Part shown: positions 16,955 through 24,976 of the stretch, one piece after another | How positions within the stretch are numbered: position 1 is the stretch's first letter | Layout: every line of letters begins with the position of its first letter | NCBI GenBank assembly: GCA_033763355.1 | Contig: JANRKT010000017.1 | Location: forward strand, 1 to 29,501 | Source: JANRKT01 sp033763355 | Lineage (GTDB): Bacteria > Bacteroidota > Bacteroidia > Chitinophagales > Chitinophagaceae | Reading direction: 5' to 3' | DNA: 29,501 bases | Translations under genes and position numbers: made by a program | The notes under the pieces: generated by a model | Databases searched by the model: none | Told to the model about the DNA's origin: nothing | Seen by the model: the letters and a program-made list of their open reading frames with translations, nothing else

Positions 16955-18610
16955 ATGCTGAAAAAGCTCCGCATACAGAACTATGCCATCATTGAGGATA
17001 TTGAAATTGAGTTTTCAGATAAGCTCAACATCATAACAGGAGAAACCGGCGCTGGTAAAAGTATTCTTGTTGGCGCCCTGAGTTTAATACTTGGTGAAAG
17101 AGCGGATACTTCTGTACTGCTGCAGAAGGAAAAAAAATGTACAGTGGAAGGCTTGTTTACTGCCCCAAACAATAAACAGGTAAGTTCCTTTTTAAAAGCT
17201 CAGGAGTTTGATGAAGCTGAAGAGGTCATTATCCGCAGGGAGATTGGCGCAAATGGTAAATCAAGGGCTTTTATAAATGACACACCGGCCAATCTTTCGC
17301 AATTGCAGCAATTGGCGTCTTTACTGGTTGACCTGCACCAGCAATTTGACAGCCTGCAGTTAGGTGAGGATGCTTTTCAGGCAGAAGTGCTGGATGCACT
17401 GGCGGCGCATGCAGAACTGCTAAACCAATATAAAACTTTATACCAGCAATACACCGGTTCACGAAAAAAGCTGGAGGAGTTAACACAGCAACAGGCCGGC
17501 GCTAATAAAGAACTTGATTATTACAAATTCCTTTACGAAGAGCTTGACCAGGCAGGCTTTAAAGAAAATGAACTGGAGGAACTGGAAACAGAATTAAAAA
17601 CACTTTCCCATGCGGAGCAGATTAAATCCGCATTATCCAAAGTTTATTATGAGTTAAAAGAAAGTGAGCAGCCGCTGGTTCCGCAACTGAAAAGCCTTTT
17701 AAACCAGTTGCAGCAGTTAAGCGAATTTCATAAAGACCTGCCTGCTTTAATACAGCGCATGCAATCTGTGCAGATAGAACTGCAGGATATAGCAAATGAG
17801 TTGGATCACATCAGTGAATCAGTAAACATGGACCCTGCAAGGATGCAGGAAGTGAACGACCGTATGGCAACCGGGTATAAGCTGTTGAAAAAACACAATG
17901 CCCGCACAACTGCAGAACTGCTGGAAATAAAAAAAGGGCTTGAACAAAAGCTAAATAAAGTGCTGAACCTTGATGAAGAAATTACCCAACTTGACAAGCA
18001 GGTTAAATCAGTTTTTGATAAAGCCAGTCAGTTGGCATCACAAATTTCTGATAACAGGAAAAAGCAAATAGCCCTGCTTGAAAAACAGGTGGCGCAGTTA
18101 TTAACACGTGTTGGTATGCCCAATGCCCTTTTGCAGGTGAGTTTACAGAAGGTTGCATTAAACCCGAACGGAACTGACGCAATTGAGTTTTTATTTGATG
18201 CGAACCGGAGCGGCCGTTTTGAACCACTAAACAAAGTAGCCAGTGGCGGGGAACTGAGCAGGCTGATGCTGAGCATTAAATCACTCGTTGCAAAATCACT
18301 TCAGATGCCCACGCTGATATTTGACGAGATTGATACCGGCATCAGCGGCGAAGCGGCAAAGCAGGTTGGCATATTAATGAAAGAACTCGGCCGGTCGCAC
18401 CAGGTTATTTCAATTACCCATCAGCCGCAAATTGCTGCCAAAGCAGATACACATTTTTATGTTTACAAACAACCTGTAAATAGTAAAATCAAAACACATA
18501 TGCGAAAATTGAGTGAACAGGAGCGGATTGAAGCTATAGCAAAAATGCTGGGCGGCGAAAACCCCACTGCTGCTGCTTTAGAAAATGCAAGGGAGATGGT
18601 GGGGAATTAA
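16955..18610 (+). CDS. recN: DNA repair protein RecN
   Basis: SMC-like ATPase that acts early in double-strand break repair. The 551 residues show an N-terminal ATPase half with Walker A GETGAGKS at 29-36, a long central coiled coil (about 150-360), and a C-terminal half with the ABC-type signature ASGGELSRL, the Walker B segment TLIFDEIDTGISGEAA and the H-loop ITHQPQIAAKAD. Length is typical. The start gives the standard N-terminus L-K-K-L-R-I-Q-N-Y-A-I-I. A small membrane protein gene begins 36 nt downstream. I saw no LexA-like operator upstream. Confidence 0.97.
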   Translation: MLKKLRIQNYAIIEDIEIEFSDKLNIITGETGAGKSILVGALSLILGERADTSVLLQKEKKCTVEGLFTAPNNKQVSSFLKAQEFDEAEEVIIRREIGANGKSRAFINDTPANLSQLQQLASLLVDLHQQFDSLQLGEDAFQAEVLDALAAHAELLNQYKTLYQQYTGSRKKLEELTQQQAGANKELDYYKFLYEELDQAGFKENELEELETELKTLSHAEQIKSALSKVYYELKESEQPLVPQLKSLLNQLQQLSEFHKDLPALIQRMQSVQIELQDIANELDHISESVNMDPARMQEVNDRMATGYKLLKKHNARTTAELLEIKKGLEQKLNKVLNLDEEITQLDKQVKSVFDKASQLASQISDNRKKQIALLEKQVAQLLTRVGMPNALLQVSLQKVALNPNGTDAIEFLFDANRSGRFEPLNKVASGGELSRLMLSIKSLVAKSLQMPTLIFDEIDTGISGEAAKQVGILMKELGRSHQVISITHQPQIAAKADTHFYVYKQPVNSKIKTHMRKLSEQERIEAIAKMLGGENPTAAALENAREMVGN

Positions 18611-18646
18611 TTTCCTGATGGCCACTGTTAAATAAATCTGTATGAG

Positions 18647-18853
18647 ATGAAGTCACTATTGATCTTGCTTCTTATCCTCATTTCAGCGCTGCCGGTATAT
18701 ATAATAAACAAATGGCTTCAGCACATCATATCACCGCGAAAATCGCCTGCCCGTTTCCTGGCTTATATGGTTACAGCTTTAGCGCTTGTATTCGTTTATA
18801 CTTTTTTATTGGTTGTATCAATAAAAAAGTTGTTCCCGCAGCTTAATTTATAA
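18647..18853 (+). CDS. Small membrane protein of unknown function, two transmembrane segments
   Basis: A 68-residue protein with two hydrophobic helices (about 4-22 and 37-60) joined by a positively charged loop (K-W-L-Q-H-I-I-S-P-R-K-S-P-A-R). The short lysine-containing C-terminus and the positive loop favour both ends of the pair facing the periplasm by the positive-inside rule, though the evidence is thin. I do not recognise a family. It is placed 36 nt after recN and 44 nt before fabI on the same strand, so it is probably co-transcribed with them. The hydrophobic pattern and the tight spacing support a real gene. Confidence 0.7.
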   Translation: MKSLLILLLILISALPVYIINKWLQHIISPRKSPARFLAYMVTALALVFVYTFLLVVSIKKLFPQLNL

Positions 18854-18897
18854 CTCCTTATTTTTACCACCATTTTTAATTAGTCAAACTAACTTTT

Positions 18898-19710
18898 ATG
18901 CCTTACCATTTTTTGAAGGGAAAAAAAGGGATCATATTCGGTGCATTAGATGAAAAATCTATAGCCTGGAAAACGGCACAGGTATGCCATGCAGAGGGGG
19001 CGCAGCTTGTGTTAACCAACGCCCCTGTGGCCCTGCGGATGGGGGAAATCAATAAACTGGCAGAGGCTGTAAAGGCCCCGGTAATTGGTGCAGATGTAAC
19101 CAATATGGAGGACCTGAAGAAACTGTTTGAAGAATCTATGAAGCATTTTGGCGGAGGGATAGATTTTGTACTGCATTCAATAGGCATGAGTTTAAATGTG
19201 CGCAAAGGCAAACATTATACAGAAATGGATTATGGGTTCAATCAGAAAACCCTTGATATTTCGGCTATGAGCCTGCACAGGGTGTTGCGCACTGCATGGG
19301 ATATGGATGCGCTGAACGAATGGGGCAGCGTGGTGGCACTTACTTATATTGCAGCGCAACGGGTGTTTCCGGATTACAACGAAATGGCAGATGCCAAAGC
19401 TTTGCTGGAAAGCGTTACCCGCAGTTTTGGTTACCATTATGGCATTAAAAAGAAGGTAAGGGTAAATACCATTTCACAGTCTCCTACACGTACAACAGCA
19501 GGCAGTGGTGTTAAAGGATTTGACGGCTTTATTAATTATGCGGAAAAAATGAGCCCACTGGGCAATGCCTCTGCAGAAGATTGCGCCAATTATATAGTGT
19601 TGATGTTTTCTGATTACAGCCGCATGGTAACCATGCAGAACCTTTTCCACGACGGAGGTTTTTCTTTTACGGGTGTAACTGCTGATGTAATTCATCAAAT
19701 GGAAAAATAA
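18898..19710 (+). CDS. fabI: Enoyl-[acyl-carrier-protein] reductase FabI
   Basis: Reduces the enoyl-ACP double bond with NADH in the last step of each fatty-acid elongation cycle. The 270-residue Rossmann fold has the cofactor start K-K-G-I-I-F-G-A-L-D-E-K-S-I-A-W, a D-V-T segment for adenine binding and S-I-G-M after strand 4. The catalytic residues keep the FabI-type spacing: Tyr150, Tyr160 and Lys167 (Y-x6-K), matching Tyr146, Tyr156 and Lys163 of E. coli FabI. The substrate loop with S-P-T-R-T-T-A-G is present. The SemiSWEET gene starts two bases after the stop, so they are co-transcribed. This is an SDR-fold FabI, not FabK or FabL. Confidence 0.96.
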   Translation: MPYHFLKGKKGIIFGALDEKSIAWKTAQVCHAEGAQLVLTNAPVALRMGEINKLAEAVKAPVIGADVTNMEDLKKLFEESMKHFGGGIDFVLHSIGMSLNVRKGKHYTEMDYGFNQKTLDISAMSLHRVLRTAWDMDALNEWGSVVALTYIAAQRVFPDYNEMADAKALLESVTRSFGYHYGIKKKVRVNTISQSPTRTTAGSGVKGFDGFINYAEKMSPLGNASAEDCANYIVLMFSDYSRMVTMQNLFHDGGFSFTGVTADVIHQMEK

Positions 19711-19712
19711 GT

Positions 19713-19970
19713 ATGCACTGGATTGAATATGTGGGGCTGGCCGGCGCTTCACTATCAGCCATTACCTTTATACCACAGGTGTATAAGGCATGGGAAACAA
19801 AAAGCGTAGGTGATTTGAGCACATGGATGCTGCTGATTGTTTTAACCAGCGTGGTAATATGGCTTGTTTATGGCCTCTATCTTAATTTGTTACCGGTTGT
19901 TATAGCTAATTCGGTTATTTTGATTTTGTCATTCATCTTACTTTACTTTAAATTTACGTTTAAGAAATAG
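19713..19970 (+). CDS. SemiSWEET-type sugar transporter (PQ-loop protein)
   Basis: An 85-residue inner-membrane protein with three transmembrane helices (about 5-25, 36-56, 60-80), the size of a SemiSWEET half-transporter that works as a dimer. The PQ-loop motif FIPQVYKAW (Pro21, Gln22) lies in helix 1, followed by the typical T-K-S-V-G-D-L-S-T-W-M. SemiSWEETs move sugars along their gradient; the substrate here is not predictable. It begins with ATG two bases after the fabI stop and is followed by a strong terminator, so it closes the transcription unit. Confidence 0.93.
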   Translation: MHWIEYVGLAGASLSAITFIPQVYKAWETKSVGDLSTWMLLIVLTSVVIWLVYGLYLNLLPVVIANSVILILSFILLYFKFTFKK

Positions 19971-19987
19971 CGAATGCTTGCTGTACA

Positions 19988-20026
19988 AAAAGCCGTTCGG
20001 TTTGATTGCCGGGCGGCTTTTCTTTT
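19988..20026 (+). terminator. Rho-independent terminator after the SemiSWEET gene
   Basis: AAAAGCCG (19988-19995) pairs with CGGCTTTT (20014-20021), with extra CGG/CCG pairing inside, then CTTTT. It ends the recN/fabI-side transcription unit, before the promoter of the acyltransferase operon. Confidence 0.75.
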
Positions 20027-20059
20027 GGTCAATGTTTTTGGGCCACAGGTCAAAGGGAT

Positions 20060-20090
20060 TTTACGCTGCAGTTTCCCGCATTTAGGTTTG
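20060..20090 (+). promoter_or_regulatory. Promoter of the acyltransferase-kinase-regulator operon
   Basis: TTTA (20060-20063), 19 nt, then TAGGTTTG (20083-20090), a perfect TANNTTTG match. The ATG at 20106 is 15 nt after the box, so the leader would be short. Confidence 0.6.
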
Positions 20091-20105
20091 TGAAAATTAA
20101 ATGTT

Positions 20106-21329
20106 ATGCAACTTGTTTCTTCTTCCCGACAGGCCTATCTCGATTGGCTCAGGATTGCAGCCATTCTCGGAGTTGTATTTTTTCATGCCGCACAACCTTT
20201 TGTGGAGGGTGAAAACTGGCATATTACCAATAAAGAAAGAAGCGACCTGTTCAGCGAATTCAATTTCTGGCTCTCACGTTTCCGTATGCCACTGTTATTT
20301 TTTATTTCAGGTGCGGTAAGTTATTATATGCTCATAAAATATGATGGCAAATATTTCATTAAACAGCGGTTTCTCCGTTTGATGATCCCCCTGTTATTCG
20401 GGATGCTTGTAATAGTGCCCCCGCAAATTTATATGGAAAGGATTGCCAGTGGGTATAAAGGAAGCTATTGGCAGTTTTGGCTCACCATCTTTGAGGGCAG
20501 GCCTTATCCCAAAGGAAACACAAGCTGGCACCATCTCTGGTTTATACTCTACTTGTTTGTTTATGATTTAATCAGTGTGCCGCTTTTTAAATGGTTGCTG
20601 TTTGGAAGGGGAAAACGGTTTACGGAAGAAAAACTCGGATGGCTGGCGAAAGGGAAGAATATTTACCTGCTGATGATACCGAGCATGGTGGTTTATGCAT
20701 CAATGATACTGAAGTTCCCCACCAGCAACGATCTGGTTAATGACTGGGCTATGCTGATTTACTGGTATCTTTTTGTTATTCTTGGTTATTTGGTGATGTG
20801 CAATCAGCAACTGGTAGAAAGCATGGTGCGTAACCGCAGGTTTTCCATGCTGCTTGCATTTGGTTCACTCATTTTCATCAATTATTTCCGGTGGAATGAT
20901 ATAAGGCCATCGCAAACATTAGGAGAAAACTGGCAACAGCATCCCCTTACTTATTTATACCTCGCCGTTTATCCGCTGATTGCATGGAGCTGGATCATGA
21001 TGCTGGTAGGATATGTAAAAAAATACGCAGACAGGCCGCACCGCATTCACAAATATGTAAATGAGGCCATTTATCCTTATTATATTTTGCATCAAACAGT
21101 TATTGTTATTCTTGCTTATTATGTGGTGCAGGTGCAGGAGTCTGTACTGGCCAAAAACCTGTTTATTGTTTGCCTCACTTTTGCGGTTTGTTTTTTTATT
21201 TACCACATTTTTATCAGGCCTTATAATATTGCAAGGGTTTTGTTTGGCATGAAGCCAAAGAAAAAGCAAAAAAATGTTGCAGAAGCAGAAACCTCTCCTT
21301 CAGCAAATGTTATGGCTTCTGCTGTTTAA
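20106..21329 (+). CDS. Acyltransferase 3 family membrane protein (OpgC-like)
   Basis: A 407-residue polytopic membrane protein with about ten hydrophobic helices. The N-terminal block Y-L-D-W-L-R-I-A-A-I-L-G-V-V-F-F-H-A and the following F-R-M-P-L-L-F-F-I-S-G-A are hallmarks of the acyltransferase 3 superfamily, with the conserved His in helix 1 and the R...F.SG motif. Members move acetyl or succinyl groups onto envelope sugars; the glucan-modifying OpgC is the nearest named type I recognise. The C-terminal tail (from about 375) is Lys-rich and cytosolic. It has its own promoter and leads a unit with a histidine kinase gene 21 nt downstream. The acceptor substrate is unknown. Confidence 0.9.
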   Translation: MQLVSSSRQAYLDWLRIAAILGVVFFHAAQPFVEGENWHITNKERSDLFSEFNFWLSRFRMPLLFFISGAVSYYMLIKYDGKYFIKQRFLRLMIPLLFGMLVIVPPQIYMERIASGYKGSYWQFWLTIFEGRPYPKGNTSWHHLWFILYLFVYDLISVPLFKWLLFGRGKRFTEEKLGWLAKGKNIYLLMIPSMVVYASMILKFPTSNDLVNDWAMLIYWYLFVILGYLVMCNQQLVESMVRNRRFSMLLAFGSLIFINYFRWNDIRPSQTLGENWQQHPLTYLYLAVYPLIAWSWIMMLVGYVKKYADRPHRIHKYVNEAIYPYYILHQTVIVILAYYVVQVQESVLAKNLFIVCLTFAVCFFIYHIFIRPYNIARVLFGMKPKKKQKNVAEAETSPSANVMASAV

Positions 21330-21350
21330 ATGTTGTAACTTTTCAGAGGC

Positions 21351-22376
21351 ATGAAATTTTTCGAAAAATATATCTTCCCCGGGTTGTATGGCCTGCTGGT
21401 ATATGCCACCATCAGGGTAATTAATGATACCGTTTCGGAATCTAAATTCTGGGAACGTGACTGGACAATCAATGCAATAGAAATTTCCTGTTCAGTACTG
21501 GTGGGGTATTTGCTGTTATTTGTATTTCAGAATTTATTCAGGAGGTTTGATCATTCAGCCGACCGAAAGATCAGTTATAAAGTAATTTTAAAAGAGCTGT
21601 TATGGGTTTTTGCTTTAACGGAGCTTTGTGTAAATGCAACCATTACCCCCATGGCAGCGCTTACAGATGACGGGCTTTCATGGGGTGATGTGGCCATCAT
21701 TAATATCATCCCGTTATTGTACTGCCTGATTTTTTATGCACTCAGAAGAAGCAATACGTTGCTGCGTGCCTATGTAAACAGCAAACTGCAGCTTGAAAAA
21801 ATTAAAAACGACAGCCTCCAGACAGAACTGAAATTCCTGAAGGCGCAATACCACCCGCATTTTTTATTCAACGCACTTAATACCGTTTATTTCCAGATGG
21901 ATGAGAATGTAAGTGAAGCAAAGAAAACAGTGGAGAAATTTTCGGAACTGCTGCGTTACCAGTTGTACGACCAGCAGCAAACCGTACCCATCAGCCAGGA
22001 AATACATTACCTGCAGAATTTTATTGACATACAAAAAGTGAGGACATCAGAACGCCTGCAATTAAAAACGCATTTTGATGCTTCATTAAACGGGCAACAG
22101 GTTTATCCTTTATTGTTTCTCCCGCTGGTGGAAAATGCCTTTAAATATGTAGGAGGAGATTATAATATCTGTGTTGAGGCAGAAGGCAGCGGCAACAGCA
22201 TATCTTTTTCAGTTGAAAATTCTTTGCCTGCTGAGCCATTGCCCGCAAAGGGAAATGGGATAGGTTTGGAAAACCTGAAACGAAGACTTGAATTGCTTTA
22301 TCCCGGTAAACATGAGCTGAGTATTGAGAAAAATGATACTTTATACAAGGCGTCAGTAAAAATTTCTTTGCAATGA
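21351..22376 (+). CDS. LytS/YehU-family sensor histidine kinase
   Basis: A 341-residue membrane kinase that pairs with the LytTR regulator encoded next to it. The N-terminal part (about 1-135) has about four transmembrane helices and no recognisable ligand-binding domain. A linker helix (about 140-165) follows, then the His_kinase domain with Q-Y-H-P-H-F-L-F-N-A-L-N (phosphoacceptor His170 by analogy) and the ATP-binding region with LVENAFKYV (N box) and GNGIGLENL (G box). Length and layout are normal for the family. The stop codon overlaps the start codon of the regulator gene (ATGA), so translation is probably coupled. The stimulus is unknown; the acyltransferase upstream suggests an envelope link. 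Confidence 0.95.
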   Translation: MKFFEKYIFPGLYGLLVYATIRVINDTVSESKFWERDWTINAIEISCSVLVGYLLLFVFQNLFRRFDHSADRKISYKVILKELLWVFALTELCVNATITPMAALTDDGLSWGDVAIINIIPLLYCLIFYALRRSNTLLRAYVNSKLQLEKIKNDSLQTELKFLKAQYHPHFLFNALNTVYFQMDENVSEAKKTVEKFSELLRYQLYDQQQTVPISQEIHYLQNFIDIQKVRTSERLQLKTHFDASLNGQQVYPLLFLPLVENAFKYVGGDYNICVEAEGSGNSISFSVENSLPAEPLPAKGNGIGLENLKRRLELLYPGKHELSIEKNDTLYKASVKISLQ

Positions 22377-23113
22377 ATACCACATCTAAAAATTCCCCCT
22401 TTAGAGGGGCAGGGGGTATTAAATGCATTATAACAGATGATGAGCCCCTTGCAAGAAAGGGGCTGCAGGGCTATGTGGAGAAAGTTGATTTTCTGGAACT
22501 GGTGGCGGTTTGCGAAGATGCCATCCAGCTTAATTCTGTTTTAAAGCAGCAACAGGCTGATTTGATTTTTCTTGATATTGAAATGCCTTATGTAACCGGT
22601 ATTGATTTTTTAAAGAACGAAAGCCATCCGCCAAAAGTAATTTTTACTACAGCATATGAGCAATACGCCATCAAAGGCTATGAACTTGATGTGCTGGATT
22701 ACCTGCTTAAGCCCGTTTCATTTGATCGCTTCCTGAAAGCTGCAAATAAAGCTTTTGATTATTTTAAAGGCCGCGAAATAAAGGAGAGCGATTTCTTTTT
22801 TGTAAAAACTGACAACAAACTTGAAAAAGTAAATTTTGCAGAGATACTTTTTGTGGAAGCTATGGAAAACTATGTGGCCATTTACCTGGCGGGTAAAAAG
22901 CTTATTACCCATTCCACTTTAAAATCCATGGCTGAATCCCTGCCTGCTGACAGTTTTATTCAACCCCATAAATCATACCTCGCCAATATCAATGCCATTC
23001 AGTCAATTGAAGGTAATATTCTTCACATTGCATCATACCAGGTCCCTGTAAGCAAATACCTGAAAGAAGAAGTAATGGAAAAGATTGTAAACAAAAGGCT
23101 GCTGAAGAAATAA
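22373..23113 (+). CDS. LytTR-family response regulator
   Basis: A 246-residue transcription regulator: receiver domain (about 17-130) with the acidic pair Asp22/Asp23, phosphoacceptor Asp68 (FLDIEMP) and Lys113 (LLKPV), then a LytTR DNA-binding domain (about 140-245). The start overlaps the kinase stop. The first 16 residues (containing N-S-P-F-R-G-A-G-G-I) are not part of the receiver fold and are encoded by a GC-rich repeat (22395-22417); no other in-frame ATG lies closer to the receiver domain, so this extension is probably made. LytTR regulators bind pairs of direct repeats; the target promoter is unknown. A palindromic terminator follows. Confidence 0.95.
   Translation: MNTTSKNSPFRGAGGIKCIITDDEPLARKGLQGYVEKVDFLELVAVCEDAIQLNSVLKQQQADLIFLDIEMPYVTGIDFLKNESHPPKVIFTTAYEQYAIKGYELDVLDYLLKPVSFDRFLKAANKAFDYFKGREIKESDFFFVKTDNKLEKVNFAEILFVEAMENYVAIYLAGKKLITHSTLKSMAESLPADSFIQPHKSYLANINAIQSIEGNILHIASYQVPVSKYLKEEVMEKIVNKRLLKK
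22395..22417. repeat. GC-rich dispersed repeat, copy B, inside the regulator start
   Basis: CCCCCTTTAGAGGGGCAGGG followed by GGT, 19 nt after the start codon of the LytTR gene. It shares CCCCCTTTAG and GGGGCA with copy A at 1506-1530. The CCCC/GGGG arms can form a small hairpin. It supplies the codons for the extra N-terminal residues S-P-F-R-G-A-G-G. Confidence 0.5.
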
Positions 23114-23125
23114 TCTCAATAAAAA

Positions 23126-23143
23126 AACCTCCCTTGGGAGGTT
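23126..23143. terminator. Palindromic terminator between convergent genes
   Basis: Perfect palindrome AACCTCCC-TT-GGGAGGTT preceded by a run of seven A. On the minus strand this reads as a stem followed by a T-run, a textbook terminator for the DUF2795 gene. It probably also stops transcription from the LytTR gene on the plus strand, where the tail is less T-rich. Confidence 0.75.
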
Positions 23144-23174
23144 CCTTCATTCTTATTAGGGTTAGTGATAAAAA

Positions 23175-23396
23175 TCAGTATTCATCTTCATTAAAGAAAA
23201 AATCTTCCTGGCTTGGGTAATCGGGCCATATGTCATCAATGCCTTCATAAATCTCACCTTCATCTTCCAGTTCCTGCAAGTTTTCAATTACTTCAATAGG
23301 GGCGCCGCTCCGTATGCAATAATCAATCAGCTCATCTTTTGTTGCGGGCCATGGGGCGTCTTCAAGATAGGATGCCAATTCAAGAGTCCAGAACAT
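23175..23396 (-). CDS. DUF2795 domain protein
   Basis: A 73-residue acidic protein that matches the small DUF2795 family common in Bacteroidota, recognisable by the near-invariant start (W-T-L-E-L-A-S-Y-L-E-D-A-P-W-P-A-T-K-D-E-L) and the end W-P-D-Y-P-x-x-E-D-F-F-F-N-E-D-E-Y. Function is not established. There is no signal peptide or membrane segment. It has its own strong promoter and a terminator, so it is transcribed alone. Its strong conservation in the phylum suggests a housekeeping role, but that is inference. Confidence 0.9.
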   Translation of the reverse strand: MFWTLELASYLEDAPWPATKDELIDYCIRSGAPIEVIENLQELEDEGEIYEGIDDIWPDYPSQEDFFFNEDEY

Positions 23397-23421
23397 TGTT
23401 GTTTTACCTTTTAATTTTTCG

Positions 23422-23452
23422 CAAAAGTAGCTGTTAAACTGAAACTACCAAA
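23422..23452 (-). promoter_or_regulatory. Promoter of the DUF2795 gene
   Basis: Minus-strand TTTG (23452-23449), exactly 19 nt, then TACTTTTG (23429-23422). Both elements match the Bacteroidota consensus fully and the ATG lies 25 nt downstream of the box. This is the cleanest promoter in the window. Confidence 0.75.
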
Positions 23453-23511
23453 TCCGTTTTTACCCAACGGTTGAAAAGGAACGGGCACTGCTGAGTTTTT
23501 ATTGCCTGTGT

Positions 23512-23543
23512 TTTGTTAAGCTAACCTGCAATCCTTAATTTTC
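23512..23543 (+). promoter_or_regulatory. Likely promoter of lolD
   Basis: TTTG (23512-23515), 20 nt, then TAATTTTC (23536-23543), one mismatch to TANNTTTG. The ATG is 26 nt downstream. Confidence 0.5.
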
Positions 23544-23569
23544 AGTTTCTTAAAGACAACGGGGTTTAC

Positions 23570-24232
23570 ATGCTGGTTGCAAGGAATATTATTAAATCTT
23601 ACGGGAGCCTTCAGGTATTAAAAGGCGTTGACATCTCTGTTCAGAATGGTGAAATTGCCTGCATAGTTGGTTCTTCAGGGGCCGGTAAAAGCACATTGCT
23701 CCACATTCTCGGCACTTTGGATTATCCCGATGCAGGGGAGGTTTACCTCGGTAAACAAAGGGTTGATCAGTTAAAGGGAAAAACGCTTTCAGCTTTCCGG
23801 AACAGGCATATTGGTTTCATTTTCCAGTTTCATCATTTGTTGCCGGAGTTTACAGCCATTGAAAATGTATGTATCCCCGGGTGGATTGCGGGACGGAAAA
23901 AAAAAGAAGTTGAGCAAAAAGCCAGTGAACTGCTGGAAGTACTTGGTCTTAAAGAAAGGCTGGAACATAAACCCAGTTCACTTTCAGGCGGCGAGCAGCA
24001 AAGGGTAGCCGTTGCAAGGGCGCTTATCAACCAGCCTGAAATAGTTTTTGCAGATGAACCAACCGGCAACCTCGATTCGGCCAATGCAAAAGAACTGCAC
24101 CGGCTTTTCTTGCGGTTAAAGGAACAATTTGGCCAAACATTTTTAATTGTTACCCATAATGAAGAACTGGCTGAAATGAGCGACCGGGTATTGCATATGA
24201 AAGACGGTAAGATGGCAGCCAGCATGCATTAA
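23570..24232 (+). CDS. lolD: Lipoprotein-releasing ABC transporter ATPase LolD
   Basis: ATPase subunit of the LolCDE complex, which extracts lipoproteins from the inner membrane for transfer to the outer membrane. The 220 residues contain Walker A GSSGAGKS at 34-41, the Q-loop segment FIFQFHHLLPEFTA that is characteristic of LolD, the signature LSGGEQQ at 138-144, Walker B IVFADE at 158-163 and the H-loop VTHNEE. The Q-loop match separates it from other MacB-type ATPases. The permease partner (LolC/E) is not in the window, as is common in Bacteroidota. It is flanked by the divergent DUF2795 gene and the convergent adenosyltransferase gene. Confidence 0.92.
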   Translation: MLVARNIIKSYGSLQVLKGVDISVQNGEIACIVGSSGAGKSTLLHILGTLDYPDAGEVYLGKQRVDQLKGKTLSAFRNRHIGFIFQFHHLLPEFTAIENVCIPGWIAGRKKKEVEQKASELLEVLGLKERLEHKPSSLSGGEQQRVAVARALINQPEIVFADEPTGNLDSANAKELHRLFLRLKEQFGQTFLIVTHNEELAEMSDRVLHMKDGKMAASMH

Positions 24233-24311
24233 GAAGCCGGGTATTGAAAATTACGCTAAATGTTAAATGGCAAAATAATAAGTATAGGCAAAATAGCATT
24301 GCCATCGGGTT

Positions 24312-24881
24312 TCACACCCTGGGCTTCCAGGGAATTTCTTCTGCTTTTAACAGGTGGGAGGTGAAACGGGCCAGCACAAATAAATAATCACTTAGCCGGT
24401 TAAGGTATTTTAAAATAATGGGGTCAACTCCGGGGGCAGACATGCTTTCCGGTTCAAGCCTTACACAGCAACGTTCCGCCCTTCTGCAAACACAACGTGC
24501 AACATGAAGTGTGGATACAGTAATGTGCCCGCCTGGCAAAACAAAATGCTTCATTGGCGGCAGGGCTTCATTCATTTTATCCATTTCTTTTTCCAGCAGT
24601 GCCACATCGCTTTCTTTCAGATCTGGTATTTTCAGTTTGGGTTCTTTAACGGGGTCGCATGCCAATGAAGAGCCAATCGTAAACAAACGGTCCTGTATTT
24701 CTTTCATTACATCACTTACCTGTTTGTCATTCAGTAAATCCCTGCATAAACCAATGTATGAGTTGAGTTCATCAACCGTTCCGTAAGCTTCAATACGCAG
24801 GTGAGATTTAGGTACCTTGGTTCCCCCAATTAAAGATGTGGTGCCTTTGTCGCCGGTTTTGGTATAAATTTTTAAAGCCAT
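24312..24881 (-). CDS. Cob(I)yrinic acid a,c-diamide adenosyltransferase, PduO type
   Basis: Transfers adenosyl from ATP to cobalt in cobalamin to make coenzyme B12. The 189-residue five-helix-bundle protein has the ATP-binding start IYTKTGDKGTTSLIGGTKVP, the R-I-E-A-Y-G-T-V-D-E-L-N-S-Y-I-G block, and the later FVLPGG and ARCVCRRAERCC segments with the conserved R-x-x-x-R-R-A-E-R pattern. Length is normal. The start at 24881 gives the usual N-terminus. No other B12 genes are near, which fits B12 salvage rather than full synthesis, although this is inference. It is transcribed on its own, convergent with lolD. Confidence 0.95.
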   Translation of the reverse strand: MALKIYTKTGDKGTTSLIGGTKVPKSHLRIEAYGTVDELNSYIGLCRDLLNDKQVSDVMKEIQDRLFTIGSSLACDPVKEPKLKIPDLKESDVALLEKEMDKMNEALPPMKHFVLPGGHITVSTLHVARCVCRRAERCCVRLEPESMSAPGVDPIILKYLNRLSDYLFVLARFTSHLLKAEEIPWKPRV

Positions 24882-24926
24882 ACCATCATTCCTCTGAGGG
24901 AAGTTTTATAAATCATTCAATGTAAA

Positions 24927-24934
24927 CAAAAGTA
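24927..24934 (-). promoter_or_regulatory. Likely -7 box of the adenosyltransferase gene
   Basis: Minus-strand TACTTTTG matches TANNTTTG and stands about 45 nt before the ATG. No convincing TTTG occurs at the right distance upstream. No cobalamin riboswitch was recognised in the short leader. Confidence 0.4.
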
Positions 24935-24976
24935 AACAAGATTAGTGCGGAAAGCAGTAAAGGAGGGGTCAAATTT

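Noticed and set aside
18880..18892. Short palindrome TTAGT-CAA-ACTAA just before the fabI ATG as an operator
   Set aside because: Five-base arms are easily expected by chance in AT-rich leader sequence, and no regulator gene supports it.
24267..24305. Inverted repeat ATGGCAA/TTGCCAT between lolD and the adenosyltransferase gene
   Set aside because: Arms are seven bases with a 25-nt loop and no T-tract; too weak to call as a terminator.
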